64,000 nucleotides of DNA from CAYSPG01 sp964432885. Its GTDB lineage: Bacteria; Bacteroidota; Bacteroidia; AKYH767-A; OLB10. Where the stretch lies: assembly GCA_964432885.1 (NCBI GenBank), contig CAYSPG010000020.1:4354-68353 (forward strand). Direction: 5' to 3'. A model generated the notes under the pieces. That model was not told the DNA's origin and did not search any database. It worked only from the letters and a program-made list of their open reading frames with translations. The translations under genes were made by a program, and so were the position numbers. Positions 8,899-15,350 of the stretch are shown here, piece by piece. Positions within the stretch are counted from its first letter, which is position 1. The number at the start of each line of letters is the position of its first letter.

Positions 8899-11031
8899 TT
8901 AGTTAAGCTGTGCTTCGCTTTTCTTATAATCTTCGTGCAGCTTTTTTTGCAACTCAGGCGGCACAGGCGAATATTCGGCAAACGTAGTTTTAATTTTTGC
9001 TTTACCTTGTGTTATTGATTTAAGCGCAGTTGAATAACCATCCAGTTCAACCAAAGGAGTTTTAGCTTTGATAATCTGGTGGCCATTGCGCGAGTCCATG
9101 CCTGTGATAATGCTTCTGCGGCTTTGCAGGTCGCTCATCACATCGCCCATAAGTTCTTCGGGCATTTCAACTTCTAAATCATAAATAGGTTCGAGCAGTT
9201 GGGGTTGTGCATTATGAAACGCCTCGCGAAAAGCCATCATGCCGGCAATTTTAAATGAGATGTCGTTACTGTCAACCGGATGCATTTTGCCGTCATACAC
9301 ACTTACCCGCACATCACGCACATACGAACCAGTCAAAGGTCCTTCCTGCATTTTTTCCATCACACCTTTTAATATTGAAGGCAGAAAACGTGTATCAATG
9401 GCCCCGCCTGTTATACAATTATTAAAAACAAGCTTGCCTCCCCACGGCAGCGGGTGCTCTTCCTTGTCGCGCAAAGGATATTCTTTAATATCAGGCATGC
9501 CATCATAGTAGGGTTCTATTTTTATATACACTTCGCCAAACTGCCCTGCTCCACCCGATTGTTTTTTATGCCGGTAATTTGCCAAAGCGGGTTTTTGAAT
9601 TGTTTCGCGGTAAGGTATGCGTGGTTTTACAAAATCAATTAACAGCTTATACACTTTTTCTAAACGCCACTTGGTTACGTTTAAGTGCAACTCGCCCTGC
9701 CCGTGCAAAATAATTTGCTTTAGCTCACGCGAATATTCTACCAGCAATGTTTGATCTTCAACATGTATTTCGTTTAATACTTCTGAAAGTTTTTCTTCGT
9801 CATTTTTATTTTTTGCTACAATGGCAAGTCGAATTTTTGCATCGGGATAATGGGTTGGGTCAACAACTACAGCAGTTCCTTTGCCACACAGGGTTTGGTT
9901 GCTAAATGTATTTTTAAGTTTAAGGGTGCAGCCTATATCACCGGCACGCAGCTTGTCAACGGCATTTTTATTTTTTCCGTCCATAATAAAAAGCTGTGTA
10001 AGGCGCTCGGCCGTGTTTGTTTTTGTATTGGTAACTTCCATGCCTGCGGCAACTTCACCCGCCAGCACTTTAAAAAACGACAGCTTGCCAAGATGTGGTT
10101 CAATAAGTGTTTTGTACACAAACAATACGGTTGGCTTTGATGCATCACAAACAATATCCTGCCCGTCAATGGTTTTTTCGGCCGGCATTTCAACGGCAGA
10201 TGGAGCTACGTTATCAATAAATCCCATCATGCGGCCGCTGCCCATGTTCTTTTTTGCCGACAGGCAAAAAACCGGAAACACCTGGTGTTTCATCATACCT
10301 AATTTTATTCCCTGGCGCAGTTCGTCTTCGTCTAAGTTTCCTTTTTCAAAATAAAGTTCCATTAGTTTCTCATCATTCTCTGCGGCTTTTTCCACCAGTG
10401 CATTATGCAATTCCTTTGCGCGATCCATTTCTTCGGCAGGTATAGCGAGTTTTTCGGGCTTGCCACCGTTGGCAGGAAACTTATACATGGTCATTTTTAA
10501 TAAATCAATAATGGCATTAAACCCTGTGCCCTGATTTAGGGGGTATTGCATTACCGTTACCGCACTGCCAAATTTTCGTTTAGCTTCTTCCACAGTTTGG
10601 TTAAAGTTGGCATGTTCATGATCAAGCTGGTTAATAGCAAACAGGGTAGGTTTTTGGTAATTGTCAATATAATCCCAAACAATTTCGCTGCTGGCCTCAA
10701 CCCCGTGTGCGGCATTTAAAACCATAATGGTGGTATCGCATACGCGAACGGCAGAAATTACTTCGCCAATAAAATCGTCAATGCCGGGTGTATCAATAAT
10801 ATTTATTTTATAGTCGCGCCATTCGGTATGCATGGCAGTGGCATAAACCGAACTTTGGCGTTCGTGTTCTATTTCGTGAAAATCAGAAACCGTATTTTTT
10901 TCTTCCACCGTTCCTCTTCGGGAAATAAGTCCGGCTTCAAACATCATGGTTTCGGCAAGTGTAGTCTTGCCGCTTTTCGCAGAGCCAACTATGGCCACAT
11001 TTTTTACATGTTTTTCATCAAATGACTTCAT
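8899..11031 (-). CDS. Elongation factor G paralogue, EF-G2 type with altered GTPase motifs
   Basis: 710 residues with EF-G architecture: G domain (about 1-290), domain II and EF-G-type domains III-V. The P-loop GSAKSGKTT (16-24) is intact. Other GTPase motifs are changed: the G3 motif reads DTPGIDDF (80-87) where canonical EF-G has DTPGHVDF, so the catalytic His is Ile. Switch I reads ERQSSV where EF-G has ERGITI. G4 reads NQLD instead of NKxD. The sequence resembles the Bacteroides EF-G2 paralogue, reported to support slow translation without GTP hydrolysis during starvation. The same behaviour here is an inference. The usual str-operon neighbours are absent, supporting a paralogue rather than the housekeeping fusA. 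Confidence 0.9.
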   Translation of the reverse strand: MKSFDEKHVKNVAIVGSAKSGKTTLAETMMFEAGLISRRGTVEEKNTVSDFHEIEHERQSSVYATAMHTEWRDYKINIIDTPGIDDFIGEVISAVRVCDTTIMVLNAAHGVEASSEIVWDYIDNYQKPTLFAINQLDHEHANFNQTVEEAKRKFGSAVTVMQYPLNQGTGFNAIIDLLKMTMYKFPANGGKPEKLAIPAEEMDRAKELHNALVEKAAENDEKLMELYFEKGNLDEDELRQGIKLGMMKHQVFPVFCLSAKKNMGSGRMMGFIDNVAPSAVEMPAEKTIDGQDIVCDASKPTVLFVYKTLIEPHLGKLSFFKVLAGEVAAGMEVTNTKTNTAERLTQLFIMDGKNKNAVDKLRAGDIGCTLKLKNTFSNQTLCGKGTAVVVDPTHYPDAKIRLAIVAKNKNDEEKLSEVLNEIHVEDQTLLVEYSRELKQIILHGQGELHLNVTKWRLEKVYKLLIDFVKPRIPYRETIQKPALANYRHKKQSGGAGQFGEVYIKIEPYYDGMPDIKEYPLRDKEEHPLPWGGKLVFNNCITGGAIDTRFLPSILKGVMEKMQEGPLTGSYVRDVRVSVYDGKMHPVDSNDISFKIAGMMAFREAFHNAQPQLLEPIYDLEVEMPEELMGDVMSDLQSRRSIITGMDSRNGHQIIKAKTPLVELDGYSTALKSITQGKAKIKTTFAEYSPVPPELQKKLHEDYKKSEAQLN

Positions 11032-11212
11032 AACATTAGTTGATTTTAGGTGTGAAACTGATTTGGTTAATTACAAAGGTTTCCGAAAAGTAGGAAAGGA
11101 AATTGAGAAATGCAAAAAACGTGATGTTTTATTCAGATAAAAATTTACACGAGTTACTTTTATTAAATCAAATTGGTACTTTTAGCCTGCCTGCACAGGT
11201 CTTAATTTTTTT

Positions 11213-13195
11213 ATGACAACACTTAATCGCCCTGTTTTTACAATAGCAGCTATTGTATTTTGTTTGGTTTTTTTATGGATTGATGGTAATGGGCAGTGGA
11301 TAAAAACCAAGGAGCAAGCGGATAGTGTGTTTGCTGAGTTAAAAAAACAACCGTTTGAGAAAATTTCCTGTAAAGATATTGAATCGGTATTCCATTATTA
11401 TTCGAAACACCAATACGTTGAGGAAGATTCTCTTGTTGTTTTTTTAAAAGACATAGCTACGAGAGTTAATACAGATTCGGTGTGGGGATACTATTACCGG
11501 AAAAAAGCTGACGCTAAAAGTTTAAAAGGGGCTATTAACAGAATACCTTATTCTGACTCGGCATTAGTGCATGCTTTAAAGGGAAATTGGCCACAACTTC
11601 AGGTAGAACTTTATTCGGCCAGGGTAACTATGTTTCTTAACTTGAGTAATACAGAAGCAGCATTATACAATGGGTTAAGAGCTTTGGAAATAAGCGAAAA
11701 GTACGATGTACTTAAATACCTGCCATGGCGGTACTTCTCTGTTTCGTTAATTTATGAGATGCTAAAAGACACTGCGCGTGAGTATGAAATGGCGCAAAAG
11801 GCTTATTTGGCTGCAAGGAGATTAAATACAGATGTTGCCATTGGCGATGCATCTGCAAGGTTATGTGATATAGAAAATAAACTGGGAAACTATAATCGTG
11901 CTTTAGAACTTCAGCAAATAGGTTTTGAAACATGCAAGACAAGAAACGATTCGACATGTGTGGCTAATAGTTTCAGGCAAAAGGCTAAAATTTATATTAA
12001 AATGAATAAGCCTGAATTAGCTATTTCAGAATTAAATAAAGCTCTTGTAAATTTTGGACGATTTGCAGAAACCTTTGTTGTGTATGCATACAATGAAAAA
12101 GCTTCGGCATTTATGCTTTTAAATAATGTTGATAGCACAATAAGTTCGCTACACAGCGGACTGGCAATAGCAGACCAAATACATAATATTCCTTTGCAAA
12201 TTGATGTTTACAAAAGATTAGCTGATGCATATGCTAAAAAAAATGATTTTAATAATGCATACTTATATCTTACAAAACTATATAGTCATAATGAGTTGTT
12301 AATTACCGAAGCCCAGCGCAAAGCCAGCGAAGAGCTTGCTGTGAAATACGAAACCGAAAAAAAAGAAAATGAAATAAAACTGCTGGCACAGCAAAAAGAA
12401 CTGAAAGAAAAAGACGCTTCGCAAAAACAACTGTATATATATGCTGCAGTTTTGGTAGCTGCGCTGCTGTTGGTGGTGCTTGTGGTTAGCTACCGCAACT
12501 TTAATCTTAAACGCAAAACGCAGGCGCAACTTGCCGAAATGCAACAGCAGCAGCGCATATTGCAGGAGCGCACACGCATTGCAGCCGAACTGCATGATGA
12601 TTTAGGCAGCGGCCTTACCAAAATTTCGCTGATGAGCCAGGTGGCAGGCAACATTGCAGGCGACAAGCGCGAGCAAACGTTGCATAAAATTACTACCGAA
12701 TCATCCGACATGGTTGATAGAATGAACGGAATTATCTGGGCGCTGAATACGAAGAATGATTCGTTGCCAAACTTAATTTCATTTATCCGCAAAATGGCGT
12801 TTGAAATGTTTGAAAATTCCAACATCAAAATAAAATGGAATGCTCCCGAAGAAATTACCGATGTGGAAGTAAGTGGTGAGGTGCGCAGAAATATTTATTT
12901 GGTGGTGAAGGAGGCGTTGCACAATGCACTTAAATATTCAAACGCTGATGAAGTAAAAGTTACAATTGGTTTTGAAAACGGAAATTTTAAAATTGAAATT
13001 GCTGATGATGGAAAAGGGTTTATATACCCTCCCCTTGGGGGAGGGATGGGTGGGGCCGGCAATGGATTAAGCAATATGCGCAAGCGCATGGAAGAAATTA
13101 GAGGGGAGTTTGAAATAAATTCTGAAATTGGTATGGGAACAAAAATTTGCATAGGGCTACACCCTATTAAATTGCATAGGGCTACACCCTATTAA
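11213..13195 (+). CDS. TPR-containing sensor histidine kinase (HisKA_3 type) with repeat-derived insertions
   Basis: 660 residues. An N-terminal hydrophobic segment (10-25) is followed by TPR-like helices (about 100-360) that should lie outside the membrane, a transmembrane helix at 408-427 and a coiled coil. The HisKA_3 phospho-acceptor is His461 (AAELHDDLGSGLTKIS). The HATPase domain has N571 (ALHNALKYS), DDGKGF (598-603) and GNGLSNM (616-622). Between the last two, residues 604-615 (IYPPLGGGMGGA) are encoded by a palindromic repeat (13027-13055) in the ATP lid. The last 11 residues are encoded by a 25-bp tandem repeat. The partner is the NarL-type regulator 112 bp downstream. The signal is unknown. 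Confidence 0.9.
   Translation: MTTLNRPVFTIAAIVFCLVFLWIDGNGQWIKTKEQADSVFAELKKQPFEKISCKDIESVFHYYSKHQYVEEDSLVVFLKDIATRVNTDSVWGYYYRKKADAKSLKGAINRIPYSDSALVHALKGNWPQLQVELYSARVTMFLNLSNTEAALYNGLRALEISEKYDVLKYLPWRYFSVSLIYEMLKDTAREYEMAQKAYLAARRLNTDVAIGDASARLCDIENKLGNYNRALELQQIGFETCKTRNDSTCVANSFRQKAKIYIKMNKPELAISELNKALVNFGRFAETFVVYAYNEKASAFMLLNNVDSTISSLHSGLAIADQIHNIPLQIDVYKRLADAYAKKNDFNNAYLYLTKLYSHNELLITEAQRKASEELAVKYETEKKENEIKLLAQQKELKEKDASQKQLYIYAAVLVAALLLVVLVVSYRNFNLKRKTQAQLAEMQQQQRILQERTRIAAELHDDLGSGLTKISLMSQVAGNIAGDKREQTLHKITTESSDMVDRMNGIIWALNTKNDSLPNLISFIRKMAFEMFENSNIKIKWNAPEEITDVEVSGEVRRNIYLVVKEALHNALKYSNADEVKVTIGFENGNFKIEIADDGKGFIYPPLGGGMGGAGNGLSNMRKRMEEIRGEFEINSEIGMGTKICIGLHPIKLHRATPY
13027..13055. 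repeat. Palindromic repeat element inside the histidine kinase gene (copy 1 of 5)
   Basis: CCCTCCCCTTGGGGGAGGG (13027-13045) is nearly palindromic and is followed by the G-rich tail ATGGGTGGGG. The same layout occurs at 15293, 49478, 49540 and 60601. Here it is read in frame and codes for most of IYPPLGGGMGGA in the kinase ATP lid. Confidence 0.8.
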
Positions 13196-13242
13196 ATCGC
13201 ATAGGGCTACACCCTATGCAATAAGATTGCGCCCTTTCAGGG
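13147..13242. repeat. Three 25-bp tandem palindromic repeats plus trailing hairpin
   Basis: Three copies of GCATAGGGCTACACCCTAT begin at 13149, 13174 and 13199, exactly 25 bp apart. The arms GCATAGGG and CCCTATGC pair fully only in the last copy. A second hairpin, GCCCTTTCAGGGC (13230-13242), follows. The first copy and part of the second encode the kinase C-terminus HPIKLHRATPY, and the stop codon lies in copy two. This looks like a dispersed repeat partly multiplied in place. There are no spacers, so it is not CRISPR. Confidence 0.85.
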
Positions 13243-13256
13243 CTTGTTGGTGCCAT

Positions 13257-13306
13257 TACACAAAAGTGTAATCGCCCCCCACCCCAAACACCCTTACATT
13301 TGCACC
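13257..13306 (+). promoter_or_regulatory. Promoter and putative operator of the NarL-type regulator gene
   Basis: ACACAAAAGTGTAATCG is followed, 24 bp on, by the -7 TTTG of TACATTTG (13295-13302). The stretch matches the one before the HTH-only gene (13998-14047), with identical spacing of the operator-like box, the -33 (T-T/C-G) and the -7 TTTG. The ATG at 13308 lies 5 bp after the -7 G, so the mRNA should be almost leaderless. Confidence 0.65.
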
Positions 13307-13307
13307 A

Positions 13308-13940
13308 ATGATTAAAGTAGCTATAGTAGAAGACACCACCGACATTCGCGAAGCTTTGCAGCTTATTGTTAGTACGGCAGATGATATGGAATGTAACCTT
13401 GTTTTTCCATCAGCCGAAGCTGCATTAAAAACATTGCCTGATAATTGTGTGGATGTTATATTAATGGACATTAACCTGCCGGGGATGAGTGGCATTGAGT
13501 GCGTAAAACTGCTAAGCGAAAAATGCCCCGCCACACAATACCTTATGTGTACGGTGTACGAAGATGACGACCATATTTTTGATGCACTTAAAGCAGGTGC
13601 TACAGGGTATATAGTAAAAAAAACACCTGCCGATAAACTGCTTGCTGCCATTCGCGATTTGCATAATGGTGGCTCGCCCATGAGTGCAAACATTGCGCGC
13701 AGGGTTATTGCATCGTTTAAAAATCCGGCACCGCAAAAAATGAATAACGAAGGTGATTTATTAAGCGAGCGCGAAAAAGAAATGCTTTCACTTTTATCAC
13801 AGGGGCTTTTTTATAAAGAAATTTCTGAACGATTAAGCATATCCCTTGATACTGTAAAAAAACACTGCAACAACATATACCGCAAGTTGCAGGTAAGTTC
13901 AAAAACTGAAGCTATTAATAAAGTTTTTTCAAGAGCATAA
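13308..13940 (+). CDS. NarL/FixJ-family response regulator
   Basis: 210 residues. The receiver domain (1-120) has the acidic pair EDT at 8-10, phospho-acceptor Asp54 in ILMDINLPGMSG and Lys104/105 in VKKTP. A LuxR-type helix-turn-helix (about 150-205) starts with LSEREKEML and has the recognition helix region ISLDTVKKHCNNIYRKL. It should be phosphorylated by the HisKA_3 kinase encoded just upstream. Its promoter has a box shared with the next HTH gene, which suggests autoregulation. A terminator follows. Confidence 0.95.
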   Translation: MIKVAIVEDTTDIREALQLIVSTADDMECNLVFPSAEAALKTLPDNCVDVILMDINLPGMSGIECVKLLSEKCPATQYLMCTVYEDDDHIFDALKAGATGYIVKKTPADKLLAAIRDLHNGGSPMSANIARRVIASFKNPAPQKMNNEGDLLSEREKEMLSLLSQGLFYKEISERLSISLDTVKKHCNNIYRKLQVSSKTEAINKVFSRA

Positions 13941-13958
13941 TTTCATTTTAAATATCTG

Positions 13959-13998
13959 AACCCGCCTGGTTTTAAATGCCAGACGGGTTTTGTTTTTT
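13959..13998 (+). terminator. Rho-independent terminator of the response regulator gene
   Basis: AACCCGCCTGG (13959-13969) pairs with CCAGACGGGTT (13979-13989) with one internal mismatch, followed by TTGTTTTTT. It directly precedes the promoter of the HTH-only gene. Confidence 0.8.
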
Positions 13999-14047
13999 CC
14001 ACAAATGTGTAATTGACATGCGCGGTTTGTAGCTACACCTTTGTACC
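13998..14047 (+). promoter_or_regulatory. Promoter and putative operator of the HTH-only gene
   Basis: CCACAAATGTGTAATTG is followed after 24 bp by TTTG (14040-14043) and ACC. It matches 13257-13306 in sequence at the operator-like box (16 of 20 bases) and exactly in spacing. The -7 element (CACCTTTG) deviates at its first base. A shared LuxR-type regulator is the simplest explanation. Confidence 0.6.
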
Positions 14048-14068
14048 GTAATTTTTTTACTAAACGTT

Positions 14069-14272
14069 ATGTCAACCGAAAAACAACTTACTGCACGCGA
14101 ACTCGAAATATTAATGCTGATATCAAAAGGAAAAACCAATGCACAAATGGCCGCTGAACTTAGCATAAGCGAATACACCGTTGAAACGCATCGCAAAAAC
14201 ATTAACAACAAATTAGGCGCAAACAGTACGGCCACCTTATTAATGATAGCCCGAGGCAAAGGGCTTATATAA
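14069..14272 (+). CDS. HTH-only LuxR-family transcriptional regulator (67 residues)
   Basis: The whole protein is one GerE/LuxR-type helix-turn-helix: LTARELEILMLISKGKTNAQ, then AAELSISEYTVETHRKNI and NNKLGANSTATLLMIARGKG. There is no receiver or sensing domain. Such minimal proteins may dimerise with, or compete with, full-length regulators. The gene follows the NarL-type regulator but has its own promoter, nearly identical to that of the regulator, so common control is likely. It precedes the 21-bp repeat ORF by 64 bp. It is unlikely to be a decayed fragment because the promoter, start and full domain are intact. Confidence 0.85.
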   Translation: MSTEKQLTARELEILMLISKGKTNAQMAAELSISEYTVETHRKNINNKLGANSTATLLMIARGKGLI

Positions 14273-14274
14273 TA

Positions 14275-14290
14275 TACCAACTTGTTGGTA
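14275..14290. promoter_or_regulatory. Perfect 16-bp inverted repeat upstream of the 21-bp repeat ORF
   Basis: TACCAAC-TT-GTTGGTA lies 2 bp after the HTH gene stop and 46 bp before the next ATG. There is no T run, so it is more like an operator than a terminator. No regulator can be assigned. Confidence 0.45.
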
Positions 14291-14336
14291 TTGTACCATC
14301 AAAATTTAACAAGAATATTAGCAAAATAATCAAAAA

Positions 14337-14615
14337 ATGACCTTAAAACGCACCTCAAGCCAAAAACTATGCGCCAACCGTGCCACGGTGCGCGCGTACG
14401 GTGGCACGGTTGCCTGTAACAGCCACACGGTTGGTGCCAATGCCATTGCTGTTGCCTGCAACACCAGCACGGTTGGTGCCAACAGCAGCACGGTTATCAC
14501 CAACAGTCGCACTGTTGCCCTTAACCGTGGCACTGTTACCCTTAACAGCATCACGGTGCGCGCGCACCGCGCCACCGTTAACACACGTTACAACACTTTT
14601 ATCATTAATAAATAA
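14337..14615 (+). CDS. Heptad-repeat protein of unknown function encoded by a 21-bp tandem array
   Basis: 92 residues; no family is recognised. Residues 12-81 are ten consecutive seven-residue units of the form x-x-N-x-x-T-V (for example GANSSTV, ITNSRTV, ALNRGTV, TLNSITV), encoded by ten degenerate 21-bp units (14370-14579). There is no signal peptide or membrane segment. A short regular repeat with small and hydroxylated residues and Val could form a beta-solenoid or roll, as in seven-residue trimeric-adhesin head repeats; this is inference. Codons favour GCC, AAC and ACG, as in the next gene and unlike most of the window. The opposite strand is also open with heptad patterns; the plus strand is preferred because of the AT-rich leader and the co-directional genes. 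Confidence 0.5.
   Translation: MTLKRTSSQKLCANRATVRAYGGTVACNSHTVGANAIAVACNTSTVGANSSTVITNSRTVALNRGTVTLNSITVRAHRATVNTRYNTFIINK
14370..14579. repeat. Ten-unit 21-bp degenerate tandem repeat
   Basis: Ten units of 21 bp, each containing an ACGGTT or ACTGTT core. The first two units and the last are richer in CG and contain GGTGCGCGCG-type palindromes; GGTGCGCGCGCACC at 14555-14568 is a perfect 14-bp palindrome. Local GC is well above the window average. Because 21 is a multiple of three, several frames on both strands stay open. Confidence 0.85.
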
Positions 14616-14651
14616 TCTTTTATAAACAAACAATCTAAAACAAACAAAAAA

Positions 14652-15269
14652 ATGAAAAACGATTATTATCCAAGACGCAAAGGCGATGCCGACACCTGGG
14701 AAGAAAACTTTAATGCCGAAGTAGGCGCCATAGCCACAGCCGTGGGCATTGCCCCTGCCGATGTTACATCAGTAACCGATGAAGTAACCAGGCATCGAAA
14801 TGATTACAGCGCATCACAATCGGCCAAAGCCGCTGCCAAAAGCGCATCTACCAAAGAAACCAACCAGCGCAATACCATGCTCGACCTGCTGCGCCCCTTT
14901 GTTAACCGCATAAAAGCTGCACCCGAATACACTACCGACATGGGCAACACCCTGCGCATCATTGGCACCGACAGCACCTTTAACCCCGACACTGCCAAAC
15001 CCATCCTAACCGTTGAAATGTTTGGTGGCGATGTAAAAATAAATTTTACGCATCCGCGAGAAGTGGACGGTGTGCGCATATACAGCAAGCGCGGCACCGA
15101 CACCGCTTTTACCTTTATGGCCACCGATACCGAAAGCCCTTATATAGATAACCGCGCAAACCAAGCCCCCGGCACAGCCGAGCAGCGCGAGTACTACGCC
15201 TTTTATTTTGATGACGACAGCCAACTGGGCCTGCAAAGCGATATAGTAAAAATTTCGATAACTAAATAA
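14652..15269 (+). CDS. Conserved protein of unknown function (YPRRKxxxxxWxxNF N-terminus, fibronectin-like C-terminus)
   Basis: 205 residues without signal peptide. The N-terminus (DYYPRRKGDADTWEENF) leads into a helical region (about 20-100) with an Ala/Ser/Lys-rich stretch at about 58-70 and RIKAAPEYTTDMGNTLRIIG at about 87-106. Residues about 110-203 look like a fibronectin type III-like beta domain (VDGVRIYSKRGTD, YYAFYFDDDSQLG). It resembles a widespread bacterial family of unknown function with the same two-part layout. It has the same GC-rich codon choice as the heptad-repeat ORF 36 bp upstream, suggesting co-transcription. The T9SS cargo gene follows after 81 bp that include a palindromic repeat. 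Confidence 0.7.
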   Translation: MKNDYYPRRKGDADTWEENFNAEVGAIATAVGIAPADVTSVTDEVTRHRNDYSASQSAKAAAKSASTKETNQRNTMLDLLRPFVNRIKAAPEYTTDMGNTLRIIGTDSTFNPDTAKPILTVEMFGGDVKINFTHPREVDGVRIYSKRGTDTAFTFMATDTESPYIDNRANQAPGTAEQREYYAFYFDDDSQLGLQSDIVKISITK

Positions 15270-15292
15270 ATTAACAACAACCCGCCAAGTCA

Positions 15293-15327
15293 TCCCCATC
15301 GGGGAGGATTTAGGTGGGGATTAAACT
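15293..15327. repeat. Palindromic repeat element (copy 2 of 5), intergenic
   Basis: TCCCCATCGGGGA followed by the tail GGATTTAGGTGGGGATT. It sits in the leader of the 1566-residue T9SS cargo gene, 24 bp before its ATG. It has the same palindrome-plus-G-rich-tail layout as the other copies. Confidence 0.75.
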
Positions 15328-15350
15328 CAAACAAACTAAAACAAGTAAAA

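Noticed and set aside
9881..10354. 157-residue plus-strand ORF
   Set aside because: It is antisense to the EF-G paralogue, with no domain, promoter or leader. It is a shadow of the real gene.
13149..13223. Three direct repeats resembling a short CRISPR array
   Set aside because: The copies are contiguous at 25 bp with no spacers, and no cas genes are nearby.
13972..14280. 102-residue minus-strand ORF
   Set aside because: It is antisense to the HTH-only gene and covers its promoter; the plus-strand protein has a clear domain.
14330..14633. Minus-strand ORFs with heptad patterns across the 21-bp array
   Set aside because: They arise from the same 21-bp unit read backwards. The plus frame has the AT-rich leader and co-directional neighbours. 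Only strand-specific data can settle this.
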